From positions 94,326 to 158,325 of the forward strand of contig NZ_JAGMWN010000007.1 of assembly GCF_017963645.1 (NCBI RefSeq): DNA of 64,000 nt. The letters run 5' to 3'. Both the position numbers and the translations under genes were made by a program. This DNA is from Marivibrio halodurans. GTDB taxonomy: Bacteria; Pseudomonadota; Alphaproteobacteria; UBA8366; Aestuariispiraceae. Below, in pieces: positions 53,016-61,292 of the stretch. The notes under the pieces are model-generated. The model was not told the origin of the DNA. It ran no database searches and worked only from the letters and a program-made list of their open reading frames with translations. Position 1 is the stretch's first letter. The number at the start of each line of letters is the position of its first letter.

Positions 53016-53867
53016 TCAGCCCTTCGCGAGGAAGGCACCGACCGTTTCGTTATAGCGTTTCGGATGTTCGATCATCGGATAGTGACCGCACGCGTCGAAA
53101 ACCGTGAGATCCCCGTTCGGCAGGCGCTTGATGGCTTCCTGCGCGCTTTCCAGCGATCCGCCCCGGTCGTCGCGGCCCCAGACAACCAGGGTCGGGCATG
53201 TCAGTTCCTCTAGGCGCTCCAGGATGCGGAAGGGGCGGAAGCGTTCCGGTTCCTGCATGACGGCCATGGTTTCCGATAGCCGCCGCGCGGCCCAGGGATA
53301 AGCATAGCAAAGCTGGGCGATGTGCAGCAATTCGCGCGGCACCTTGTCTGTATCGTGGAAGTTATTGCCGATACGCTGGTGCCATTCCTCGATGCTGGAG
53401 CTGGCCATCTTCTCCGGCCCGAACACATCGCGCAGCTTCGTGACCTGCGCCTGAAGCTGCGCCTCGGTGTTGAAGCACGAGCCGCTGCCGTTGATGACGA
53501 GTTTCTCCACCCGGTCCTTGTTGTCGAGGAAGAAGAGGGAGGCCATCAAGGCGCCGTAGGAACTGCCGCACAGGGACAGCCGGTCGATTCCGAGCGTATC
53601 CACCAGCTTGCGCAGATGACGGATTTTCGCGGGGACGTCGACCGTGGCGTCGTCCGCGGGCTTCGTGAAGCCATGGCCCAGCATGTCCGGCGCGATGACC
53701 CGGTGGGTACGGGCCAACGCGTCGATATTGCGCAGCCAGACCTCCGCCGTCAGCGCGAGCCCGTGGATGAAAAGGATCGTCGGCGCGGCTTCATCGCCCG
53801 CGATGATGCATCGGGTCGGCGTGCCGGCGACATCGACAAAGTGCATTCGCAAAATCGGCTCTCCCAT
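53016..53867 (-). CDS. Alpha/beta hydrolase of the C-C bond hydrolase (MCP) type
   Basis: A 283-residue hydrolase. The nucleophile is in LCGSSYGALMAS, the acid in VVWGRDDRGGS, and the histidine in DACGHYPMIEHPKRYNE. This ending is close to that of meta-cleavage product hydrolases such as BphD and HsaD (CGHxxxxEHP), so cleavage of a C-C bond or, as in NicD, of an N-formyl amide are both possible. It is convergent with the amidase gene, but a palindrome almost identical to the TetR site at 42462 lies 46-67 bases upstream, which indicates that it belongs to the same regulon. Confidence 0.9.
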   Translation of the reverse strand: MGEPILRMHFVDVAGTPTRCIIAGDEAAPTILFIHGLALTAEVWLRNIDALARTHRVIAPDMLGHGFTKPADDATVDVPAKIRHLRKLVDTLGIDRLSLCGSSYGALMASLFFLDNKDRVEKLVINGSGSCFNTEAQLQAQVTKLRDVFGPEKMASSSIEEWHQRIGNNFHDTDKVPRELLHIAQLCYAYPWAARRLSETMAVMQEPERFRPFRILERLEELTCPTLVVWGRDDRGGSLESAQEAIKRLPNGDLTVFDACGHYPMIEHPKRYNETVGAFLAKG

Positions 53868-53912
53868 GGGTTCAGGATGTAACTAGGGTGGGGTGGGGGT
53901 CCGCCCGGCACC

Positions 53913-53934
53913 ACTTTATTCGATTGTATAAAGT
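53913..53934. promoter_or_regulatory. Second copy of the candidate TetR operator
   Basis: A 22-bp imperfect palindrome with arms ACTTTAT (53913-53919) and ATAAAGT (53928-53934). It is identical to the site beside tetR at 18 of 22 positions and sits at the expected place for control of the hydrolase gene, whose start codon is at 53867. Confidence 0.7.
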
Positions 53935-53979
53935 TGGGGCAACCTTGTTCCCTGCCCCAGCAATTGGGGGGCACGGAGC

Positions 53980-54522
53980 CTAGATTCTGCCGGTTCCGGC
54001 CCGAAAAGCCTCGAACAAGGCGGTGCCTTGGGGCCAGTCGCCGAGGTTGCTCGCCGCGTTCAGGTGGCCGTGCGCGCCCACGGACACATGGCCCGCGCCC
54101 CATTGCTCCGCCCGGGCCTTGCTATAGTCGATCGTGCCGAAGGGATCGTCGGTGCTGGCGACCACCAGGGCGGGGAAGGGGAGGCGGCCGCCCGGGACAT
54201 CGTCGAACTCTCGCGCCTCCACCGGGAAGGCGGCGCTTCGTGGATCGGGCACGCAGACCAGGAAGGCACCCCGAACCGGTCGCGCGCCGCGCGCCGCCCA
54301 GTGGGCGACCAGCAGGCAGGCCAGACTGTGCGCGACGAGAAGGGGCGCGGCCGGCGCGGCCGCGACGGCGCTATCCAGGGAGGCGATCCAATCCGCGAGA
54401 TCGGGCCGGTCCCAGCGCGCCGGTTGGAATCGGACGATGGTGGGATCCTTTGCTTCCCATGCGCTTTGCCAATGGGTCGGCCCCGACCCGCCGATGCCGG
54501 GCAGGGTGATGACGGGGATCAT
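53980..54522 (-). CDS. RBBP9/YdeN family serine hydrolase
   Basis: A 180-residue compact alpha/beta hydrolase. The family pattern is seen in IPVITLPGIGGSGPTHWQSAWEAKDP at the start, LVAHSLACLLVAHWAA with the nucleophile serine, LVVASTDDPFG with the acid, and VGAHGHLNAASNLGDWPQG with the histidine. These enzymes have esterase-like activity with unknown natural substrates. The ATG at 54522 is chosen because GAGAAGGAAG lies before it and the protein then starts at the fold; an upstream ATG at 54555 is in frame. It appears to be a single gene. Confidence 0.88.
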   Translation of the reverse strand: MIPVITLPGIGGSGPTHWQSAWEAKDPTIVRFQPARWDRPDLADWIASLDSAVAAAPAAPLLVAHSLACLLVAHWAARGARPVRGAFLVCVPDPRSAAFPVEAREFDDVPGGRLPFPALVVASTDDPFGTIDYSKARAEQWGAGHVSVGAHGHLNAASNLGDWPQGTALFEAFRAGTGRI

Positions 54523-54699
54523 TCGGTCTTCCTTCTCCGGTAGGCGCGCGGACAATCAACAGCCAAGAGCATGATGATATCATATGGCCCCACCCGTGAT
54601 CGTTTTTCCGGGTTTCCGGCAAGAATAGGGCGCACGGGCGATGGTCGCCGCCCATGGTCGGCGCCCCATGCGGGTTCGACCCGTGCCTATGTAGTTGGC

Positions 54700-55632
54700 C
54701 TATGCGCTTTCGGCGGCGTGGAATTGGGTCGCCAGATCGTCGTGGAAGGGCGTTGGACGGAAACCGAATTCCGCTTCCGCCCGCTTGCCGGAAACGCGGT
54801 CGACGAACAGTGGCGGCGTGGGGGCGGCGGCGAACGCGAAGCGTGCCGACGGTTCCAGGCTTCGGACCGTCTCCGCGACTTCTCCGGCGGCCAGGCCGTG
54901 CCCGCCGGAATTCACGATGGTATGACTAATCCGCTCGGCACCCGTGACGAGGGACAGGAGCCGTGCCGCATCGTCGACGGAAATCAGGTTGATGCGTTGA
55001 TCCTCGGCGAGAGGGACATGAATCGTCTCGCCCCGCATGGGATGGGAGATCATCGCCGACGTCCAGGCGGTATAGCCGTGCAGGCGTCCCGGTCCGAAGA
55101 TCACGCTCAACCTTATCCCGCAGACCTCCAGCCCATGTTCGAGCCGATACCGCTCGGCGGCGAACTCGTTATAGGCCTTCATGGCCCCATAGATCAGCGA
55201 ATGCCGGTCGAGGGGACAGCCGTCCGTCTCCTCGATATCGCGGTTGCCGTAATACTGTTGATCGGGCCCGTAGGTCGCGATGGAGCTGGAGTAGATATAG
55301 CGGCCGACGCCCTGTTCGACCGCCGCGTCCATGCAATGGATCTGGCCCATGAGGTTGACCGCCCCGGCGAGGGCGCGGTCGTCCTGCAAACTCTGCCCGG
55401 TGACATAGGCCAGATTGACGACCCTGTCCGGCTTTACCGTGGCGAAGAGGGTCCGGACGGCATCGCGATCGCGGATATCGAGTCCGCGAAAGGCGATACC
55501 GTCCGCCGTTACGTTCCGAACGTTCTCGGACCCCGGCAGATCCGCCGCGACCACCTCGGCGCCGGCACCGCGAAGGCCACGGCAGAGCTTCGCGCCGAGG
55601 AACCCGGTTCCCCCGATTACGAGTATCCGCAT
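54700..55632 (-). CDS. NAD-dependent epimerase/dehydratase family protein
   Basis: A 310-residue extended short-chain dehydrogenase. The NAD-binding loop is MRILVIGGTGFLGAKLCRGL, and the active-site Tyr-X3-Lys is RHSLIYGAMKAYNEFAAERY, with the neighbouring YSSSIATYGP segment. It would epimerise, dehydrate or oxidise a sugar or sugar acid. The ATG at 55632 is preferred over 55665 because GGGACGGAAAG is placed before it. It is the last gene of a minus-strand operon with the acetoacetate-decarboxylase-like and FMN-dehydrogenase genes. Confidence 0.87.
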   Translation of the reverse strand: MRILVIGGTGFLGAKLCRGLRGAGAEVVAADLPGSENVRNVTADGIAFRGLDIRDRDAVRTLFATVKPDRVVNLAYVTGQSLQDDRALAGAVNLMGQIHCMDAAVEQGVGRYIYSSSIATYGPDQQYYGNRDIEETDGCPLDRHSLIYGAMKAYNEFAAERYRLEHGLEVCGIRLSVIFGPGRLHGYTAWTSAMISHPMRGETIHVPLAEDQRINLISVDDAARLLSLVTGAERISHTIVNSGGHGLAAGEVAETVRSLEPSARFAFAAAPTPPLFVDRVSGKRAEAEFGFRPTPFHDDLATQFHAAESA

Positions 55633-55692
55633 GGTGCTTTCCGTCCCGTTGCCGTTCGTCGCCATGGTGTCGTGGTGGCCGCGAAGCGTGGA

Positions 55693-56457
55693 TCAGGGGG
55701 TGAGGCGCTTCAGAAGACGCCGGTCCTCCAGGTCGAACCCGCCGGCATAGACATCCGAATACATGAAGTGCGCGCCAAGGATTTCCGGTTCCAGATCGGC
55801 GATCGGGTCGAATTCGGACGGGTATAGGCTCAATTCCGCGCGGCCGACCTTCGGCTGGGAGTATTCCAGCGGCGTGCGCCGATAGACGATGTCCTCATAG
55901 GCCGGTTCGGGGCGCTCCGGATGGGGGAGGCGACGCACATGGATTTCGCCACCGGGCTGTTCGTCGCCATCGACCAGGCGCACCAGCGGCGCGGTCTCGT
56001 CGGGCTTGAAGGTGAATTCCGCCAGTTGGAAGCCGCGCCGGTTGACCCACCCCCGGATGGAGCCGCGCGGGTCTTCCTCGAACTGATAGGTGCAATCCTT
56101 CTTCGTGTAGCCGAACAACTCCCGGCCGGCGGCGGTGCCCATCGGGTCGCTGCAATACATATAGATGTGGGTCTGGGTGTGGAGATCCTGATAACGCACC
56201 GGCACCGTGATCATCAGATCGAACATCGCCCCCTTGTGGACCGACAGCGTATGTCCCGGCGAGAGCATGAAGCGGAAGGCGACGCGGTCGTTGATCAGTT
56301 CGAACCCGCTGCCCTCCAGCATGGCTTCTACCTTCGTGCGGTCCACCCGCGTGATCACCTCGACCGTGCGCAGGGTGCAATCCCATTCCAGCGGATAGGC
56401 CGGTGAATGGTGCGGATTGACGCCGCTTTTCGGGTAAAGCTTGAAGTTACCGAACAT
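55693..56457 (-). CDS. Acetoacetate decarboxylase (ADC) family protein
   Basis: A 254-residue member of the ADC superfamily. The hallmark is GRELFGYTKKDC, containing the two adjacent lysines that in true acetoacetate decarboxylase form the Schiff base and lower its pKa; other parts of the fold (YPLEWDCTLRTVEVITRVD, RGWVNRRGFQLAEFTF) also fit. With an intact Lys pair it may decarboxylate, or perform aldol/dehydratase chemistry as other members do. It sits between the epimerase-like and FMN-dependent dehydrogenase genes, pointing to a keto-acid intermediate. Confidence 0.85.
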   Translation of the reverse strand: MFGNFKLYPKSGVNPHHSPAYPLEWDCTLRTVEVITRVDRTKVEAMLEGSGFELINDRVAFRFMLSPGHTLSVHKGAMFDLMITVPVRYQDLHTQTHIYMYCSDPMGTAAGRELFGYTKKDCTYQFEEDPRGSIRGWVNRRGFQLAEFTFKPDETAPLVRLVDGDEQPGGEIHVRRLPHPERPEPAYEDIVYRRTPLEYSQPKVGRAELSLYPSEFDPIADLEPEILGAHFMYSDVYAGGFDLEDRRLLKRLTP

Positions 56458-56493
56458 GTTTACTCCCCTTCTGTCCTGAACGCGCGATTGCGA

Positions 56494-57654
56494 TCATCGG
56501 CAAAGCGCGTCTGCATTGATATCGGCGACGGTGCGCACCCCGCAGAGCGCCATCGTCAAATCCAGCTCCTTCCGGATGATTTCCAGACAGCGGGTTACGC
56601 CTTCCCGGCCCATGGCGCCCAACCCGTACATATGGGCGCGCCCGACATAGACACCGCGCGCGCCGAGGGCGAGCGCCTTGAAGACGTCCTGGCCGGAGCG
56701 GATGCCGCTGTCGAAATGGATTTCCGTGCGATCGCCGACGGCCGCGACGATCGCGGGCAGGGCCTGGATGCTCGACGGCGCGCCGTCGAGTTGGCGTCCG
56801 CCGTGATTGGACACGATGATGGCATCCGCGCCAACGTCGACGGCCTTGCGCGCATCCTCCGCGTCCATGATTCCCTTCAGGATCAGCTTCCCGCCCCATT
56901 GATCCTTGACCCAGCGCACATCGTCCCAGTCCAGCGATTGATCGAACTGCTCGCTGACCCAAAGCGCCATCGAGGAGGTGTCCTCGATATCCGGCGCGTG
57001 GCCGACGATGTTGCCGAAGGTGCGCCGCTTGGTTCCCAGCATCTTCCAGCACCAGCCAGGCTTGGTCATCAGGTTCAGGATGTTGGGGATCGTCATGCGC
57101 GGCGGCGTCGAAAGCCCGTTCTTGATATCCTTGTGGCGCTGTCCCTGAACCTGCAGGTCGAGCGTCAGGACGAGAGCCGAGCAGCCCGCCTTCCGTGCCC
57201 GCCGGATGAGGTCGCGCATGAAATCGCGGTCCTTCATCATGTAAAGCTGGAACCAGAAGGGACGCGAGGTGCTCGCGGCCACGTCCTCGACCGAGCAGAC
57301 GCTCATCGTGGAGAGCGTGAAGGGCACCCCGAACCTTTCGGCCGCCTGCGCGGCCAGTATCTCGCCGTCGGCGCATTGCATCCCGGCAAGTCCGGTGGGC
57401 GCGATCGCGACCGGCATCGAGGCATCTTCCCCGATAAGGGTCGTCGCGGTCGAACGGCCCTCGATATTGACGGCCACGCGTTGACGGAGTTTCAGCGCCG
57501 CGAGATCCATGCTGTTCGCGTGGTAGGTGCCTTCCGTCCAGGAGCCGCAATCGACATAGTCGTAGAACATCCGCGGGACCCGCCGCTTAGCCAGAATCCG
57601 GAGGTCCTCGGTGCTCGTGACGATGTGTTTCCCGCCCATGCTTCCTGATTCCAT
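56494..57654 (-). CDS. FMN-dependent alpha-hydroxy-acid dehydrogenase (LldD-like)
   Basis: A 386-residue flavoenzyme that oxidises L-lactate, mandelate, glycolate or a similar 2-hydroxy acid. The FMN-binding and catalytic stretches are FYDYVDCGSWTEGTYHANSM, MPVAIAPTGLAGMQCADGE, and the signature SNHGGRQLDGAPSSIQALP with the active-site histidine, followed by DSGIRSGQDVFKALALGARGVYVGR. It is the first gene of the minus-strand operon, divergent from the SDR gene at 57884; the 229 bases between the two contain repeated sequences that may bind the GntR regulator at 62602. Lactate oxidation would fit the end of a sugar-acid pathway. Confidence 0.92.
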   Translation of the reverse strand: MESGSMGGKHIVTSTEDLRILAKRRVPRMFYDYVDCGSWTEGTYHANSMDLAALKLRQRVAVNIEGRSTATTLIGEDASMPVAIAPTGLAGMQCADGEILAAQAAERFGVPFTLSTMSVCSVEDVAASTSRPFWFQLYMMKDRDFMRDLIRRARKAGCSALVLTLDLQVQGQRHKDIKNGLSTPPRMTIPNILNLMTKPGWCWKMLGTKRRTFGNIVGHAPDIEDTSSMALWVSEQFDQSLDWDDVRWVKDQWGGKLILKGIMDAEDARKAVDVGADAIIVSNHGGRQLDGAPSSIQALPAIVAAVGDRTEIHFDSGIRSGQDVFKALALGARGVYVGRAHMYGLGAMGREGVTRCLEIIRKELDLTMALCGVRTVADINADALCR

Positions 57655-57702
57655 TATTCATTTCATGACGCCTGGCCACGGCGTCCCGTGTCCATTAAGC
57701 GT

Positions 57703-57842
57703 ATTTAGTAGCCAAAGTACAAATGCGTCCCGCTTTGTCAATCCGAACAAAACCGCCGCCAAAAAGTAGAGAATTTAGTGATCCTGCACGGTTGGCGGTG
57801 CGTTTTATCGGTGCTTGACGTTGTTTCTCAAAAGTGTACAAA
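57703..57842. promoter_or_regulatory. Divergent promoter region with repeated motifs
   Basis: Two pairs of short repeats occur between the divergent LldD-like and SDR genes: ATTTAGT at 57703-57709 and 57773-57779, and AAAGTACAAA at 57714-57723 with AAAGTGTACAAA at 57831-57842. A possible promoter toward the SDR is TTGACG at 57815-57820 with TACAAA 16 bases later. The region is AT-rich. They are candidate binding sites for the GntR protein encoded at the end of this cluster. Confidence 0.45.
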
Positions 57843-57883
57843 GAAGACAAAATACATAATGATGGGTTTAGGGCGGAACGGCG

Positions 57884-58648
57884 ATGGGCGATCTGAATTC
57901 AAGGGACGGCGGGAAAGCGGGTGTCGCGCTGGTGACCGGTGGTGCCGGTGATCTCGGCCGGGCGGTCGTCGCGCGGTTGGCGCGCGCGGGCTTCGCCGTC
58001 GCGATAGCCGATCTGGACTCGGCCGGGGCGGAGGATGCGCTGAGGGCGGTGCGGGCCCTGGACGGTCGTGGTCTCGCCCCGTGCGTGGACGTGGCGGACG
58101 CCGATAGCTTCACGGCCTGCATCGATCGGGTGGAAGGCGAACTCGGCCCCGTGACCCTGTTGGTCAACAATGCCGGCCTCGAAGGTGATGTGGCGGCGTT
58201 TTCCGACTATTCCGCGGACGTTTTCGATCGGGTCATGGCGGTCAATGCGAGGGGCGTTTTCCTCGGCACGAAGCTGGCGCTTTCGCGAATGATGCCGCGG
58301 GGCGCGGGATGCATTGTGAACGTGGCTTCGACGTCCGCCATTCGCGGGCGGGCGGGGCTCGCCGGATATGTCGCCAGTAAGCATGCCGTGCTCGGGCTGA
58401 CGCGCGTGGCGGCCCTGGACGCGGCCGGATCGGGGGTTCGGGTCAACGCGGTCCTGCCGGGACCGATCGAGGGCCGGATGATCCGCAGCCTGGAGGAAAA
58501 GGCGGGCGGAGGCATCGCCCGCGCGGGCCGGGCGTCCCGGGCAATGCCGGAGGACGTGGCGAGCGGCGTGGCGTTCCTCGCCTCCGATGAGGCGCGGCAC
58601 ATCAATGGGGAGGCCCTGGTCATCGATGGCGGCGCGACCGTCATGTGA
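57884..58648 (+). CDS. Short-chain dehydrogenase/reductase
   Basis: A 254-residue classical SDR. The cofactor loop is VTGGAGDLGRAVV, the NNAG motif is LLVNNAGLEGDV, and the catalytic Ser and Tyr-X3-Lys are in VASTSAIRGRAGLAGYVASKHAV. Asp at the end of strand 2 (IADLDSAG) suggests NAD preference. It is the first gene of a plus-strand operon with a FAH-family hydrolase and a TRAP importer. SDR and FAH enzymes in this order oxidise and then split 3-deoxy-2-keto sugar acids in non-phosphorylative pathways, which is the likeliest role. Confidence 0.9.
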   Translation: MGDLNSRDGGKAGVALVTGGAGDLGRAVVARLARAGFAVAIADLDSAGAEDALRAVRALDGRGLAPCVDVADADSFTACIDRVEGELGPVTLLVNNAGLEGDVAAFSDYSADVFDRVMAVNARGVFLGTKLALSRMMPRGAGCIVNVASTSAIRGRAGLAGYVASKHAVLGLTRVAALDAAGSGVRVNAVLPGPIEGRMIRSLEEKAGGGIARAGRASRAMPEDVASGVAFLASDEARHINGEALVIDGGATVM

Positions 58649-58701
58649 GCCGGCCTTCCCTGCAGCATCAATCCGAGAAGCAATACCGGGAATGGAAAGC
58701 G

Positions 58702-59565
58702 ATGAAGTTTTGTAGATTTGGCGATGTCGGCAATGAGCGCGTGGGCGCCGTGGACAACGAGGGCCGGATTCGTGACCTGTCCGGCAAGATCGAGCGTCTG
58801 CGGTCGAGCGACTTCGCCGGCGGGGCGTTGGAAGCCCTCTCCGGGGTCGATGTCGCCGGCCTGCCCTTGGTCGAGGGGGAGCCGCGCCTCGGCATCCCCT
58901 ATGAGGGGATATCCAAGATGATCTGCATCGGCCTGAATTATTCCGACCATGCGCTGGAGGCCGGGATGCAGCCGCCGGAGAAGCCGATCGTCTTCCTGAA
59001 GGCGCCCTCGGCGCTCTGTGGTCCCTATGAGGATACGATCCAACCGGTGGATTCGACGAAGCTTGATTGGGAAGTCGAGCTCGGCGTGGTGATCGGCCGC
59101 GAGGCGCGGTACATCGACGAGGCCGAGGCACAGGATTTCATCGCCGGCTATTGCGTCGTCAACGACATTTCGGAACGTGCGTTCCAGATGGAGGGCGGCC
59201 AGTGGGACAAGGGCAAGGGGTGCGATAGTTTCGGGCCGGTCGGGCCATGGCTCGTCACCAAGGACGAGGTGGCGGACCCTCAGGCGCTCGACCTCTGGCT
59301 CGACGTGAACGGCGAGCGGATGCAGACCGGCAATACCAGTACGATGATCTTCGGCGTCGACACGCTGGTTTCCCATTGCAGCCGATACATGACCCTCATG
59401 CCGGGCGACATCATCGCCACGGGCACGCCGCCCGGCGTGGGCATGGGCAAGAAGCCGGAGCCGGTCTGGCTTCGTCCCGGCGATACGATCGAATTGGGCG
59501 TGACCGGCCTTGGCCGTCAGCGTCAGCGGGTCGTTCGCTATGAGGAGGCGGTCGCCGGACCGTGA
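58702..59565 (+). CDS. FAH-family hydrolase, 2,4-diketo-3-deoxy-sugar-acid hydrolase-like
   Basis: A 287-residue FAH-superfamily enzyme. Key stretches are ISKMICIGLNYSDHALEAGMQPPEKPIVFLKAPS, the metal-site LDWEVELGVVIGREARYI and NDISERAFQ, GQWDKGKGCDSFGPVGPWLV, and GDIIATGTPPGVGMGKKP. Near relatives annotated as ureidoglycolate lyase include hydrolases of 2,4-diketo-3-deoxy-L-rhamnonate or L-fuconate, which give pyruvate and lactate. The LldD-like dehydrogenase in the divergent operon would fit that product. The ATG at 58702 is used since GGAAAGCG precedes it and the protein then begins with MKFCRFG. Confidence 0.9.
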   Translation: MKFCRFGDVGNERVGAVDNEGRIRDLSGKIERLRSSDFAGGALEALSGVDVAGLPLVEGEPRLGIPYEGISKMICIGLNYSDHALEAGMQPPEKPIVFLKAPSALCGPYEDTIQPVDSTKLDWEVELGVVIGREARYIDEAEAQDFIAGYCVVNDISERAFQMEGGQWDKGKGCDSFGPVGPWLVTKDEVADPQALDLWLDVNGERMQTGNTSTMIFGVDTLVSHCSRYMTLMPGDIIATGTPPGVGMGKKPEPVWLRPGDTIELGVTGLGRQRQRVVRYEEAVAGP

Positions 59566-59675
59566 CCGCCGGAATGCCGGCCGTCGTCCGGCCTTCGTCG
59601 GACGGCGGTCGAAACGAACCACAATGAACTGTCGGGCAGACAGTCCTTGCACAATCGAGGAAGGAGGAAATTCGC

Positions 59676-60707
59676 ATGAAACACGGATTCAAGGGGGCGC
59701 TTCTCGCCGCCGGATTGGCCGTCTGGTCGCTCTCGGGTTCCGCTGCGGCGCTGGCGCAGGATTATTCCTGGAATATCCAGAGCATGTGGCAGGCCGGCAC
59801 CGCGACGCAGCAAAGCTTCGAACGCTTCGCGAAGGATGTCGAGGCGCGGACCGACGGCGCCATCACCATCCGGCCGCTTCCGGCGGGTGCCGTGGTCGGC
59901 ACGGCCGAGACGCTGGAGGCGATCCAGATGGGCGTCCTCGACGGGCAGCATAACGCACCCGCCTATTGGACGGGGCGCGAGCCGGCCTTCGCCATCCTGG
60001 GCGGTCTGGTCGGCGCTTATGAGGAGCCCGACCAGCTGCTGACCTATCATTACGAGGAAGGGGGCCTCGACCTGCTGCGCGAGGCCTATGAACCCTATGG
60101 GCTTTATCCGATCGGCATCGCGACCTGGGGGTCGGAATCGCTCGTGCTGAAGAAGCCGGTCGAGTCGCCGGACGACCTGGAGGGTCTGAAACTGCGCATG
60201 TCGAAGGGCATGTTCTCGGAGGTTTTCGAGAAGTTCGGCACGATTCCGATCGAGATGGCCGGCACCGAGGTCTATAGCGCCCTGGACAAGGGCGTGGTGG
60301 ACGGCGCCGATTGGGGCACGCTCTCGATGAACGAGGAATTGGGTTTCCACGACATCGCGGATTACGCCATCTATCCCAGCGTCCATTCGATGTCGATCGC
60401 CGACGTGACGATCAAGAAGGATGTCTGGGACGGCCTCTCGCCCGAGCTTCAGGATAGCCTGAAGCAGGCGGTTCGGGCCTTCGCGGATGACATGATCGCC
60501 ACGATGGAGCAGAAGGACGCGGAAGCGGCCGAAAAGCTGAGCGCCGAGGGCGTGACGCTGATCGACTGGTCCGACGAGGACAAGCAGCGTTTCCGGAACG
60601 CCGCCGTGGATGTCTGGAAGGCGTTCGCCACCCGCAGCGATCTGGCGCAACGCGCGCTGGACAGTCAGATGGGCTATATGAAGCGCATCGGGCTGATCAA
60701 GGAGTAG
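59676..60707 (+). CDS. TRAP transporter substrate-binding protein (DctP family)
   Basis: A 343-residue periplasmic binding protein. A signal peptide occupies residues 1-28 (ending AALAQ). The DctP-family core is seen in FAKDVEARTDGAITIRPLPAGAVVG, LEGLKLRMSKGMFSEVFEKFGTIPIEMAGTEVYSALDKGVVDGADW, with the conserved arginine in KLRMSKG that pairs with a ligand carboxylate. It resembles the keto-acid binding (TakP-like) group. A strong hairpin follows the gene, probably keeping its expression above that of the membrane subunits. Confidence 0.92.
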   Translation: MKHGFKGALLAAGLAVWSLSGSAAALAQDYSWNIQSMWQAGTATQQSFERFAKDVEARTDGAITIRPLPAGAVVGTAETLEAIQMGVLDGQHNAPAYWTGREPAFAILGGLVGAYEEPDQLLTYHYEEGGLDLLREAYEPYGLYPIGIATWGSESLVLKKPVESPDDLEGLKLRMSKGMFSEVFEKFGTIPIEMAGTEVYSALDKGVVDGADWGTLSMNEELGFHDIADYAIYPSVHSMSIADVTIKKDVWDGLSPELQDSLKQAVRAFADDMIATMEQKDAEAAEKLSAEGVTLIDWSDEDKQRFRNAAVDVWKAFATRSDLAQRALDSQMGYMKRIGLIKE

Positions 60708-60722
60708 TCGCGACGCGCAAGC

Positions 60723-60760
60723 AACGGGTCCCGTGCCGGCATGGCCGGGCGGGACCCGTT
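60723..60760 (+). other. Strong hairpin between TRAP dctP and dctQ
   Basis: AACGGGTCCCG at 60723-60733 and CGGGACCCGTT at 60750-60760 form a perfect 11-bp stem around a 16-base GC-rich loop, 16 bases after the dctP stop. It is not followed by a clean T-run. Hairpins here in binding-protein operons usually protect the upstream mRNA and reduce read-through. Confidence 0.7.
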
Positions 60761-60800
60761 GTCTCGCGACATACATCCCCAACCTTCAAGGGAGGCGGCG

Positions 60801-61292
60801 GTGTTGTCCATTGTGAGCACGTTCAACCGGAAGCTCGGTGAATACGGATCGGCCGCTGCCTATATCGCGGTTTTCGTCATCACCATCTACGACGTCGGCA
60901 TGCGCTATTTCCTCGATGCGCCCTCGGTCTGGGGTCTCGAACTGGTTATCGCGATCGCCGGGATGCATTACGTGCTCGCGGGTGCCTATACGCTCGCCGA
61001 GGACAAGCATGTCCGTATCGACGTCGTCTACAATCTGTTCGCGCCCCGGACACAGCGCCTGCTGGACGTGTTGTCCTGTCTGTTGACGATCCTCTTTCTC
61101 TGCATCGTCGTCTACTATGGAAGCGCCCAGGCCTACCCATCCGTCATGAGCGGCGAGACATCCGGTGGCGGTTGGGACTCCCATGCTCCGATGTTCATGA
61201 AGGCGGCGATCCCGGTGGGGGCGACGCTGATGGTTCTCGAATCGCTCAATAAGCTCAAAATCGCATGTGGGGCGTTGAGAAATGAGTGGTGA
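60801..61292 (+). CDS. TRAP transporter small permease (DctQ family)
   Basis: A 163-residue membrane protein with four hydrophobic segments, starting at the GTG at 60801, which lies directly after GGAGGCGG. An upstream ATG at 60741 is in frame but falls inside the hairpin region and lacks a ribosome site. Family features are YIAVFVITIYDVGMRYFLDAPSVWGLELV and the EDKHVRIDVVYN loop. It overlaps the DctM gene by 11 bases, as is common in TRAP operons. Confidence 0.88.
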   Translation: MLSIVSTFNRKLGEYGSAAAYIAVFVITIYDVGMRYFLDAPSVWGLELVIAIAGMHYVLAGAYTLAEDKHVRIDVVYNLFAPRTQRLLDVLSCLLTILFLCIVVYYGSAQAYPSVMSGETSGGGWDSHAPMFMKAAIPVGATLMVLESLNKLKIACGALRNEW

